From assembly GCA_958349075.1 (NCBI GenBank), contig CATWBR010000050.1, positions 1-14,736 of the forward strand: a DNA stretch of 14,736 nt, given 5' to 3'. Made by a program: the position numbers and the translations under genes. This DNA is from an uncultured Clostridium sp. (GTDB lineage: Bacteria > Bacillota > Clostridia > Lachnospirales > Lachnospiraceae). Below are positions 7,793 to 14,573 of the stretch, piece by piece; the first letter of the stretch is position 1, and each line of letters opens with the position of its first letter. The notes beneath the pieces were generated by a model that was not told the origin of the DNA, searched no databases, and saw nothing but the letters and a program-made list of their open reading frames with translations.

Positions 7793-8900
7793 TGCGGCTA
7801 CCTCGCTCTTCTAAAGATTGTTCTTCCAGTGATTTTATCATCTCATACCCGGGCCCTTTAATATTGCCGATCCCGATGAGCAGGGACCCGGCCGGTAAAT
7901 CAAGGCAGTCCCGGTAATTGGGAGTTACCCTGAGATCGGTCAGCCCAGCTTTGGAGAAAAGGCGCTTTGGAAGAAAGGCTCCTTTTCCGGTCAGGAATAC
8001 GGGCGAATTTTTGTAGTGCGGAAAAAAATACCTGGCAAACAGGAGGGCACGGTCGGGTCTGTCCTCTCTGTGATTATAGAGAAAATAGATACCGGAGTAT
8101 CCGCTTCCCACATCCTCCACATTATTTCTGGTGGATTGTGGATCATTGGCGGAAAAAAGGTTGAGAAAGTGGAAAACTCCCCCGTTTCTGTTTGTAATCG
8201 GGTAAATCCGTTTCGTTCCAAAGTCTTCTTTCACATTAGAGAGGCTCTCTGCAAATTCCTCCTGCGTGATCCCGAGAGAGGCGGAAACCTCCCTGGCAAT
8301 CGAGATATTCTCCTCTGCCACGGAACCGGAAAGACAGAAGACCAGCCGGCAGTCACGTTCCCTGCATTTTTCCTCAAACATGGCGGCAGCGTTCTTATCG
8401 GCCGTATAAAGCGTCCCATGTTCCGGAATCGTAGAGGACAGAGAAAGGGCTATCTCCTCAAGCGTGTCCCCCATTTCAAAAATATGGTCGTATCGGACAT
8501 TGGTAATTACCGTGATATTACTCCTCACGATCTGTTCCTGTGCAATCTTCTGAAGTTCCGGGTTAACGGCCATACATTCCAGGACGAGAATCTCCGCCCC
8601 CTCCCTGCGGGCCAGCCGGATAATGCGAAGCTGCTCATGGATATTAGCAGGCCCCAGCCGCCTGACGGGAGTCTCCCGCCCATCCGAATGAATCATCATC
8701 GCATCGGTGCCGGTCGTCTTAGTAAAAACCTTATATCTGCTTCTCAACGCGGAGTCAATATACCGGCAGGTAGAAGTCTTCCCACGGATTCCATTAACAT
8801 GAATCACAGCCTTAAAAGAAGACAGACATGCGCGGTTAATCCGGTTTTCAATCACAAAATACAAAATCATAACCGTAAAAAATCCTACAAAAACTCTCAT
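7785..8900 (-). CDS. pgsB: Poly-gamma-glutamate synthase ligase PgsB/CapB
   Basis: A 371-residue Mur-ligase-like amide ligase. It should use ATP to activate the terminal carboxylate of the growing chain and add glutamate through a gamma linkage. Seen: an N-terminal membrane segment (about 3-16); the P-loop HVNGIRGKTST (34-44); ECMAVNPELQ (109-118); TNVRYDHIFEMG (133-144), the family TNVRxDHxxEMG motif; and FSANDPQST (249-257) followed by YNHREDRPDRA (275-285), typical of PgsB/CapB rather than MurC-F. The size matches the family (about 390). A GTG at 8918 is in frame, but AGGGGG (8908-8913) lies right before ATG 8903/8900, so I use 8900. It is first in the pgs operon, and no pgsA/capA is in the window. 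The true monomer (D- or L-Glu, or another amino acid) cannot be read from the sequence. Confidence 0.9.
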   Translation of the reverse strand: MRVFVGFFTVMILYFVIENRINRACLSSFKAVIHVNGIRGKTSTCRYIDSALRSRYKVFTKTTGTDAMMIHSDGRETPVRRLGPANIHEQLRIIRLARREGAEILVLECMAVNPELQKIAQEQIVRSNITVITNVRYDHIFEMGDTLEEIALSLSSTIPEHGTLYTADKNAAAMFEEKCRERDCRLVFCLSGSVAEENISIAREVSASLGITQEEFAESLSNVKEDFGTKRIYPITNRNGGVFHFLNLFSANDPQSTRNNVEDVGSGYSGIYFLYNHREDRPDRALLFARYFFPHYKNSPVFLTGKGAFLPKRLFSKAGLTDLRVTPNYRDCLDLPAGSLLIGIGNIKGPGYEMIKSLEEQSLEERGSRNE

Positions 8901-8939
8901 CATCACACCCCCTGCCACATTGCATCCCCTATTCCTTCC

Positions 8940-8968
8940 ATCATATCAGCAAAATCCCCAAAAATCAA
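8940..8968 (-). promoter_or_regulatory. Promoter of the pgsBCW operon
   Basis: On the minus strand TTGATT (8968-8963), a 17-base spacer and TATGAT (8945-8940), with TG one base before the -10 (extended -10). Transcription should begin near 8933, giving a leader of about 33 bases. A palindrome, CTAAC-C-GTTAG (8980-8990), sits just upstream of the -35 and could be a regulator site. Confidence 0.75.
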
Positions 8969-8990
8969 AAAGAACCGACCTAACCGTTAG

Positions 8991-9171
8991 AGAGAAATAT
9001 GAGAAAAAAAGAAAACCAATCCCGCCTCCACCTCCATGACACTTGTCCCAACCCGGAAGCCCCCTCAATGACTCCCATCTGGGGGACTGAAGACTCGTAA
9101 TCTCCCCCTCACCATCACTCTCCCCATCCCATCGCGTCCTCCCAATCAACTAAAAGTAAAACTTGAACAAA
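8991..9171. other. Strand-asymmetric intergenic segment (C-rich on the plus strand)
   Basis: No gene is supported here. The plus strand is pyrimidine rich. CCCATC occurs at 9074, 9123 and 9128, with another copy at 9175. GGGGGA (9081-9086) can pair with TCCCCC (9103-9108) across a 16-base loop. The minus strand has G runs opposite 9104-9108, 9122-9125, 9128-9130 and 9141-9143. It lies between the pgs and ggt promoters and is most likely regulatory DNA or unconstrained spacer. Confidence 0.4.
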
Positions 9172-9202
9172 TTTCCCATCCGTTTGCGAGAAAAATGGGA
9201 AA
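9172..9202. repeat. Inverted repeat upstream of the ggt promoter
   Basis: TTTCCCAT (9172-9179) and ATGGGAAA (9195-9202) form perfect 8-base arms with a 15-base centre. The repeat ends three bases before the -35 box of the ggt promoter, a typical place for an activator. It could also be a response-regulator or LysR-type site; nothing in the sequence settles which. Confidence 0.5.
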
Positions 9203-9205
9203 AAA

Positions 9206-9234
9206 TAGACAAAACAGTTTCGCGTGGTTATCAT
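9206..9234 (+). promoter_or_regulatory. Promoter of the ggt operon with overlapping palindromic operator
   Basis: TAGACA (9206-9211), a 17-base spacer and TATCAT (9229-9234) give a sigma-A type promoter, starting transcription near 9241. The -10 box lies inside a perfect palindrome GGTTAT-C-ATAACC (9226-9238), so a dimeric repressor bound there would block transcription. The leader of about 38 bases ends in AGGAGG before the ggt ATG. Confidence 0.65.
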
Positions 9235-9278
9235 AACCTTATCAACTTTTTAATGGGAACAGGAAAAGGAGGAAATTT

Positions 9279-11120
9279 ATGAGAAAGTCAAAAAAACTTA
9301 TTGCCCTCTCAATGGCAGCCCTGATGGCGGCCATGACAGGATGCTCCGGCGGGCAGACAGCTTCAACGCAGGCCGAAAGTGCAGCAGAGACACAGCCGGC
9401 GGAATCGGCGGCCGAGACGACAGGAACCGAAGAGGGTGAAGCATCTTCTGCGGGAAACCGGGTGACTGACGGAGAAGGATGGTATCTCTGGGATGAAAAC
9501 GGCAATCTGACCCTGGAAGGCAGAGGGGCGGAAGGCAAGACAGCCGTTGTTTCATCCGGTAAATATGAGGCGTCCAAAGCAGGCCTCGAAGTTCTGAAAG
9601 CAGGCGGAAACGCGGTTGACGCAGCAGTAGCCGTATCCTTTGCTCTGGGCGTTACGGAGCCTAACTCATCCGGTATCGGCGGAGGCGGATTCATGACAAT
9701 TCACAGCGCCGACGGAGAAGATGTTTTCGTAAACTTCCGTGAAAAAGCACCGGCGGCAGCGACACCGGATATGTGGCAGGTAGATGCCGAAGGCAATGTA
9801 ATCGGCAACCAGAAAGCCATTGGTGGAAAAGCAGTCGGAATTCCGGGCAATGTAAAAGGAATGGAATATGCATTTGAGAAATACGGTTCCGGCAACGTGA
9901 CCTGGGCAGATGTTATTGCGCCGTCCGTTAAACTGGCCGAGGAAGGTTACATCGTAACACCGACACTTTACAACGATATGTTCGGTTCCTATGACGCCAT
10001 GGTAAATTATCCTGAGTTCGGTAATGTTTACCTGAACGAAGACGGATTAAACTACCAGGTTGGGGATACATTTAAAAACCCGAATCTGGCAAAGACACTG
10101 AAAGCAATTTCCGATGGCGGCGCAGACGCATTCTATACAGGTGCAATCGCACAGAAGATGGTTGATACGGTTAATAAATACGGCGGCCTCTTCACAATGC
10201 AGGATCTGGCAGACTATGAAGTTAAGGTTATGGAACCCGTAACCGGTACATACCGCGGATACAAGATTATTTCTTCCCCGCTTCCGTCTTCAGGTGGCAC
10301 ACATGTAATCGAAGCGCTGAACATCATGGAAAACTTTGATATTGCTGCCATGGGATTCGACTCCCCGGAGAAGCTTCATGTTATGACCGAGGCGTTCAAA
10401 ATGTGCTTCCACGATCGTGAAGAATTCATGGGTGACCCTGACTACGTAGAAGTTCCTGTCAACGGAATTCTCTCTAAAAAGCGTGCAAAAGAACTGGCTG
10501 CACAGATTGACCCGGCCGTTGCAAGCAAATATGAGCAGATCAGCCCATGGCAGTATGAGCATGAAGATACCACACACTTCTCAGTGGCAGACGCAGAAGG
10601 CAACATGGTTTCCGTGACACAGACCGTAAACGGCCTCTTCGGAGCAAAGATTATTCCGGACGGATACGGCTTTGTATTAAACAATGAGATGGATGATTTC
10701 TCCGCAAATCCGGAATCTCCAAATGCAATTGCAGGCGGAAAAGTTCCGTTAAGCTCCATGAGCCCAACCGTTGTACTGAAAGAAGACGGCTCACCGTTCA
10801 TGGTACTGGGATCCCCAGGCGCAACAAAGATTATCACAACAGTAACACAGATTATCAGTAACGTAGTTGACTTTGACATGACAATGCAGGAGGCAATCGA
10901 TGCCCCACGTCTTTACAACAATGCCACAAGCGCAATCCAGTATGAGACACGTCTGAATGCGGACTCCATCAAGAAACTGGAGGAACTCGGCAATACGGTA
11001 GAGCCTAATGAAGAATTCAACCGTACTTTCGGTTCTGTCAATGCGGTTATGTACGGTGAGGACGGAACGCTCTTAGGCGGCGCAGATCCAAGACGTGACG
11101 GTAAGGCACTCGGCTATTAA
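9279..11120 (+). CDS. ggt: Lipoprotein gamma-glutamyltransferase
   Basis: A 613-residue Ntn hydrolase that cleaves or transfers gamma-glutamyl groups. The signal peptide ends in MTGC with Cys22 as lipid site; an Ala/Glu/Thr-rich linker runs to about 60, so the enzyme is surface tethered. The catalytic Thr at the autoprocessing site is T431 in DTTHFSV. Other residues match E. coli GGT: Arg154 (NFREKAP, R114), Thr449 and Asn451 (T409, N411), Asp473 (NNEMDDFS, D433) and Ser492-Ser493 (PLSSMSP, S462-S463). The oxyanion stretch reads GSPGAT, with Ala515 where E. coli has Gly484. Between MDDFS and LSSMSP there are 16 residues against 26 in E. coli, so the lid loop is absent, as in B. subtilis GGT, which can attack poly-gamma-glutamate. 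Position beside pgsBCW suggests polymer trimming or attachment (compare CapD). First gene of its operon. Confidence 0.93.
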   Translation: MRKSKKLIALSMAALMAAMTGCSGGQTASTQAESAAETQPAESAAETTGTEEGEASSAGNRVTDGEGWYLWDENGNLTLEGRGAEGKTAVVSSGKYEASKAGLEVLKAGGNAVDAAVAVSFALGVTEPNSSGIGGGGFMTIHSADGEDVFVNFREKAPAAATPDMWQVDAEGNVIGNQKAIGGKAVGIPGNVKGMEYAFEKYGSGNVTWADVIAPSVKLAEEGYIVTPTLYNDMFGSYDAMVNYPEFGNVYLNEDGLNYQVGDTFKNPNLAKTLKAISDGGADAFYTGAIAQKMVDTVNKYGGLFTMQDLADYEVKVMEPVTGTYRGYKIISSPLPSSGGTHVIEALNIMENFDIAAMGFDSPEKLHVMTEAFKMCFHDREEFMGDPDYVEVPVNGILSKKRAKELAAQIDPAVASKYEQISPWQYEHEDTTHFSVADAEGNMVSVTQTVNGLFGAKIIPDGYGFVLNNEMDDFSANPESPNAIAGGKVPLSSMSPTVVLKEDGSPFMVLGSPGATKIITTVTQIISNVVDFDMTMQEAIDAPRLYNNATSAIQYETRLNADSIKKLEELGNTVEPNEEFNRTFGSVNAVMYGEDGTLLGGADPRRDGKALGY

Positions 11121-11136
11121 GACCGGTAACAGAGAA

Positions 11137-11170
11137 CGGCAACGGTTCAGGAGGTAATGAACCGCTGCCG
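11137..11170 (+). other. Intercistronic hairpin after ggt
   Basis: CGGCAACGGTTC (11137-11148) pairs with GAACCGCTGCCG (11159-11170): 12 positions with one A-C mismatch and a ten-base loop AGGAGGTAAT. No T tract follows, so it is more likely a processing or stabilising hairpin than a terminator. The loop carries an exposed AGGAGG next to an ATG that opens only a six-codon frame. Confidence 0.6.
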
Positions 11171-11215
11171 GAAATGAATAAAGGTTAAAAACACAGAGAA
11201 TAAGGAGATATGAAA

Positions 11216-11863
11216 ATGAAGAAGAAATTAGCAATAGCAGCATTATGCCTTTCCATGGCAGCAGGTTCCCTTACGGCCTGCGGCGGAAACAGCACGGCGG
11301 CAACACAGGCTCCGGCAGCACAGGAGACCACTGCACCAGGCGGGGAAGCGGCAGCATCAGGAGATGTAAAAGAGATTACAGAAGCCATCGCAGAGAGCCC
11401 TATCGTCCTTACAAGCGTGGGACAAAGCGCCGATGTAAACGTAGTTCAGACACTGATGAAAAAGTGTGAGATCGAGACTGACTTAAATGCAACTATTACG
11501 GCAGATGATTTAGGAAACTACAAGACACTGGTGCTGGCTATCGGAGGAAGCTCCAAAGGACTCGGTGCGGCAGGTGTTGATGAGAACCAGGAGATTGAAC
11601 GTGTTAAAAGTGTTATTGCAAAGGCCCAGGAGCAGGGGATGACTATCATCGCCCTTCACATTGGCGGAAGCGCAAGACGCGGTACCTTATCGGACAAATT
11701 CATTCCGGATGCCCTGGCAGCATCAGATGCGGCAATCATTGTATCTGAAGGTGACAGCGACGGCCTGATGAAGGGAATCGTTACAGAAAATGGAATTCCG
11801 ACTGCTTTTATTGACAACCAGGTTGGAGCAGTAGAGCCTCTCAAGACAATTTTCGGTAAATAA
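11216..11863 (+). CDS. DUF6305-like surface lipoprotein
   Basis: A 215-residue secreted lipoprotein. The signal peptide ends at the lipobox LTAC (Cys22), followed by an Ala/Thr/Gln/Glu-rich spacer to about 50. The folded part (about 62-213) has alternating strands and helices: SPIVLTSVGQSADVNVV, then YKTLVLAIGGSSKGLGAAG (102-120), MTIIALHIGGSARRG (142-156), AAIIVSEGDSDG and IPTAFIDN. It looks like a Rossmann-type domain and fits my recollection of the DUF6305 family, for which I know no established function. Its place between a GGT and a permease, plus the lipoprotein form, suggests the binding protein for the permease, although it is smaller than DctP-type proteins (about 330). AAGGAG lies eight bases before ATG 11216; ATG 11210 in frame is too close to that site. 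Confidence 0.75.
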   Translation: MKKKLAIAALCLSMAAGSLTACGGNSTAATQAPAAQETTAPGGEAAASGDVKEITEAIAESPIVLTSVGQSADVNVVQTLMKKCEIETDLNATITADDLGNYKTLVLAIGGSSKGLGAAGVDENQEIERVKSVIAKAQEQGMTIIALHIGGSARRGTLSDKFIPDALAASDAAIIVSEGDSDGLMKGIVTENGIPTAFIDNQVGAVEPLKTIFGK

Positions 11864-11880
11864 TGTAAAGTCTGTCAAAT

Positions 11881-11902
11881 GGGGCCGCAGCAAAGCGGCC
11901 CC
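11881..11902 (+). terminator. Hairpin between the lipoprotein and permease genes, possible attenuator
   Basis: GGGGCCGC (11881-11888), a six-base loop, and GCGGCCCC (11895-11902): a perfect 8-bp stem followed by CCTAATTTT. The T run is short and displaced, so partial termination is likely. Such hairpins after binding-protein genes commonly keep their mRNA level above that of the permease. Confidence 0.6.
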
Positions 11903-11935
11903 CTAATTTTACAAGGGGACAGAAAGGAGTAAAAA

Positions 11936-13204
11936 GTGACTCACGAATTTATAATTTTCGTTGCAATGATCGGCATCTTCATGGTTGGCTGCTTCCTGGC
12001 AAAACTTCCTGTAGGTGTGTCTATGATGCTTTCAGCTATCGGCGGCTGTCTGGTAGCCGGGGAGGGACTTCCGATCCGGCATCTCGTAGAAGGTACCTTC
12101 TCTTATATTGATACAATTCTTGTTATCGCAACTGCCATGGTGTTTATGAAGGTGGTTGAAAAATCGGGCACTCTGGACGCACTGAGCGCCATTATTATTA
12201 AAAAGTTCCACAAACATCCGGCCATTCTGCTGATTCTCATCATGGCGGTTATCATGTTCCCGGGTATGATTACCGGTTCTTCCACAGCGGCAGTTCTGTC
12301 TGCAGGAAGTATCATGGCACCGGTGCTTTTGATTATGGGACTTGATGCGGTAACGGCCGCAGCTCTCATCGCAATGGGCGGACTGCTGGGCATGATTGCA
12401 CCTCCTGTTAACCTTCCTGCCATGATTATCGGCGGTGGAATCGACGTTCCCTTCGTAGGCTTCGGAATTCCCCTTCTGCTTCTGACCATTCCGGTGGCCA
12501 TCTTCTCAGCGTTATTCCTGGGACTGAAACAGGCAAAGAACATGGATTACGAAAAAATGGAGCCCCATCTGAATAAAGAGGTGGCTGAGAAATACGGATT
12601 CAGGGTTTATATCCCGCTGTTTGTACTGGTTATTCTGATGATGCTCACAAAGATTTTCAAGGTAATCCCGGATATAGGCATGCCTCTGATGTTCTTAGTC
12701 AGCGCGGCGGTCGGCCTGTTCACGGGACGCAGGGTTAACCCGGTGGAAACCATTCAGGAGGCGCTCCACAGCTCCCTTCCCGTTATGGGCATCCTGATGG
12801 GTGTCGGAATGTTTATCCAGGTAATGACGCTGACCGGCGTCCGTGGATTTATCGTTATGACCTGCCTCGGACTTCCTGAGAATCTGCGTCTGCTGGCAGC
12901 CGGCGTATCTATCCCGTTATTCGGCGCCGTTTCATCCTTTGGCGCTTCCTCCGTACTCGGTGTGCCGTTTGCACTGGCATTCCTGAATATGGATACCGTA
13001 TTTACAATTGCAGCTCTGTCCTTCATTGCAGCTTTGGGCGACATGATGCCGCCGACCGCTTTGGCAGGTCTTTTTGCAGCCAAGATTACGGGCGTGCAAA
13101 ACTACGTGAAGGTTCTGAAGAGATGTATGGTTCCGATGGCAGTGATGCTCGTTTACGGAATGGCGTTCATCTACTTCTCAAAATCGCTTGCAGCGTTGTT
13201 CTAA
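11936..13204 (+). CDS. DctM-like (TRAP large subunit/IT superfamily) permease
   Basis: A 422-residue integral membrane transporter with about ten to twelve hydrophobic segments, the usual DctM length. Seen: a Gly/Ser/Thr-rich re-entrant loop FPGMITGSSTAAVLSAGSI (108-126); GGLLGMIAPPVNLPAMIIGG (148-167); and, in the second half, FGASSVLGVPFA (335-346) and ALGDMMPPTALAG (366-378). The paired loops with PP are typical of DctM and other ion-transporter-superfamily carriers that move carboxylates with Na+ or H+. No DctQ (about 160 residues, four helices) or DctP gene accompanies it; a DUF6305-like lipoprotein precedes it and a 48-residue membrane protein follows. In this setting the substrate is plausibly glutamate, a short gamma-glutamyl peptide or an acyl-glutamate. 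The start is GTG 11936 with AAAGGAG six bases upstream. Confidence 0.8.
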   Translation: MTHEFIIFVAMIGIFMVGCFLAKLPVGVSMMLSAIGGCLVAGEGLPIRHLVEGTFSYIDTILVIATAMVFMKVVEKSGTLDALSAIIIKKFHKHPAILLILIMAVIMFPGMITGSSTAAVLSAGSIMAPVLLIMGLDAVTAAALIAMGGLLGMIAPPVNLPAMIIGGGIDVPFVGFGIPLLLLTIPVAIFSALFLGLKQAKNMDYEKMEPHLNKEVAEKYGFRVYIPLFVLVILMMLTKIFKVIPDIGMPLMFLVSAAVGLFTGRRVNPVETIQEALHSSLPVMGILMGVGMFIQVMTLTGVRGFIVMTCLGLPENLRLLAAGVSIPLFGAVSSFGASSVLGVPFALAFLNMDTVFTIAALSFIAALGDMMPPTALAGLFAAKITGVQNYVKVLKRCMVPMAVMLVYGMAFIYFSKSLAALF

Positions 13205-13219
13205 AAGGGGGATACAGAT

Positions 13220-13366
13220 ATGATTACATTGATTTACAGAGCCATAGCGCTTTTATTCCTTGTATTTACAGCTATTGATATGTACAAAGAAGATGCTCCG
13301 TCAATGAAGGTGAACGCTTGTATGGTAATGGTACCTCTTTTACTGCGCGTCCTGATGATTAAATAA
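13220..13366 (+). CDS. 48-residue two-helix membrane protein
   Basis: A small protein, MITLIYRAIALLFLVFTAID at its N-terminus, with a hydrophobic helix at about 2-20, a short polar loop DMYKEDAPSMK, and a second hydrophobic stretch at about 32-47. A strong AGGGGG lies eight bases before its ATG, and it is 15 bases after the permease and 12 before the next gene, so it is very likely translated as part of the operon. I recognise no family. It occupies the place of a small membrane subunit beside a DctM-like permease and might be a miniature partner for it. Stable interaction with the permease is inference only. Confidence 0.75.
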   Translation: MITLIYRAIALLFLVFTAIDMYKEDAPSMKVNACMVMVPLLLRVLMIK

Positions 13367-13378
13367 GGAGGACTGAAA

Positions 13379-14521
13379 ATGGAATTTTTTAAGACACATA
13401 AAAATCTCGTTACGGCAGTCTGCGCTGTGGCTAGTATTGCCGTTGCAGTGGTTGCGGGAAAAGATTTTTACGATTTCAGACATTACCAGGAAGTGATTAT
13501 CCCGGGTGAGGGAGTGACATCCACTTTCCAGTTAAGTGATTACAATGCAAATTTGAAAGACACCTTCGGCGACACGACGGTTTACGTGATGCAGGGTGAA
13601 CGGGAGGGCGGTTCGTTCCTTGTACTGGGCGGAACCCACCCGAATGAGCCGTCGGGCCATATGGCGGCAGTAACAATGGTTGAGAGCGGAAAGGTGGAGG
13701 CCGGAACCGTTTATGTAATTCCGAGAACCGATAACAGTGCGTTTACCCACAATGACCCGCAGGAGGGCTCGCCGCATTTCTACCACATTGAGACGGAGAG
13801 CGGAAAGCGCCAGTTTGTATACGGTTCCCGTGCATCCAACCCGATTGACCAGTGGCCGGATCCGGATGTGTATACCCACACATCGGGACAGACGCTCTCC
13901 GGAAGTGAGATGCGTAATATCAACCGTGCCTATCCCGGCGTAGAGGACGGCACACTGACGGAACAGATTGCTTATGCGATTACAAACATGATCAATACCC
14001 TGGATATCGACATGGAGATGGACCTTCATGAGGCATCCCCTGAGTATCCTACAATCAATGCAACCGTAGCCCATGAGAGAGCAATGGATATGGCGTCCAT
14101 GGGAATCCTGGAACTGCAGATGGCAGGGATTAACATGTCCCTTGAACCGTCACCGGTTTCACTCCACGGCTTAACTCACCGTGAGCTGGGCGATCATACC
14201 AACACCCTTGCCCTGTTAATGGAGACAGGAAACCCGGCACAGGGCCGTTTACACGGTAAAATTGATGAAAACCTGATTTTGACGGGTAAGGATAACTGCT
14301 ATATGAAGGCTTCCAAACTCGGTTACCTTTACATCCCTTACGACGAGAACGGCGTTCCGCTGGAACTGCGTGTCGGAAGACATCTGCAGGGCTGCACGGA
14401 GTATATGAAGGCCTTTACCGAAGTATACGGAAGTGAGAAGGGTGAGATTATCATGACGGGACTGCCGACTTATGAGGAGCTGACAACAGGCGGACATAAG
14501 CTGGGTGAGTACCTGAATTAA
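13379..14521 (+). CDS. Membrane-anchored M14/AstE-like zinc hydrolase
   Basis: A 380-residue protein of the succinylglutamate desuccinylase/aspartoacylase (M14-like) group. The N-terminus is a signal anchor (about 9-27), placing the enzyme outside the membrane. The zinc site is His87-x-x-Glu90 in GGTHPNEPSG plus His217 in MDLHEAS. Substrate-side residues include Asn182-Arg183 in NINRAYPG, and the catalytic Glu is probably Glu282 in LLMETGNPAQG. Family members cleave amide bonds of acyl-glutamate or acyl-aspartate, or remove C-terminal residues. The phage gamma-PGA hydrolase PghP also has an M14-like fold, so hydrolysis of gamma-glutamyl chains is a plausible role beside pgsBCW and ggt. This is inference; a desuccinylase-type or peptidase activity is also possible. 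TAAGGAGG lies seven bases before the ATG. Last gene of the operon. Confidence 0.85.
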   Translation: MEFFKTHKNLVTAVCAVASIAVAVVAGKDFYDFRHYQEVIIPGEGVTSTFQLSDYNANLKDTFGDTTVYVMQGEREGGSFLVLGGTHPNEPSGHMAAVTMVESGKVEAGTVYVIPRTDNSAFTHNDPQEGSPHFYHIETESGKRQFVYGSRASNPIDQWPDPDVYTHTSGQTLSGSEMRNINRAYPGVEDGTLTEQIAYAITNMINTLDIDMEMDLHEASPEYPTINATVAHERAMDMASMGILELQMAGINMSLEPSPVSLHGLTHRELGDHTNTLALLMETGNPAQGRLHGKIDENLILTGKDNCYMKASKLGYLYIPYDENGVPLELRVGRHLQGCTEYMKAFTEVYGSEKGEIIMTGLPTYEELTTGGHKLGEYLN

Positions 14522-14573
14522 CCGTAGCTGGATTTCAAGCGGCGGTATAACAATTGAATGGAATTTAAGATTG

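Noticed and set aside
8016..8990. Long plus-strand open frame opposite pgsB
   Set aside because: It is antisense to a clear PgsB with all family motifs, its translation shows no recognisable domain and it has no good ribosome binding site. It is a shadow of pgsB codon usage.
8946..9149. Minus-strand 67-codon frame upstream of pgsB
   Set aside because: It is low-complexity Gly/Arg/Trp-rich sequence, has no convincing ribosome binding site and runs through the pgs promoter.
11157..11177. Six-codon frame with AGGAGG in the post-ggt hairpin loop
   Set aside because: The spacing between AGGAGG and the ATG is only two bases and the peptide is too short to support; noted only as part of the hairpin.
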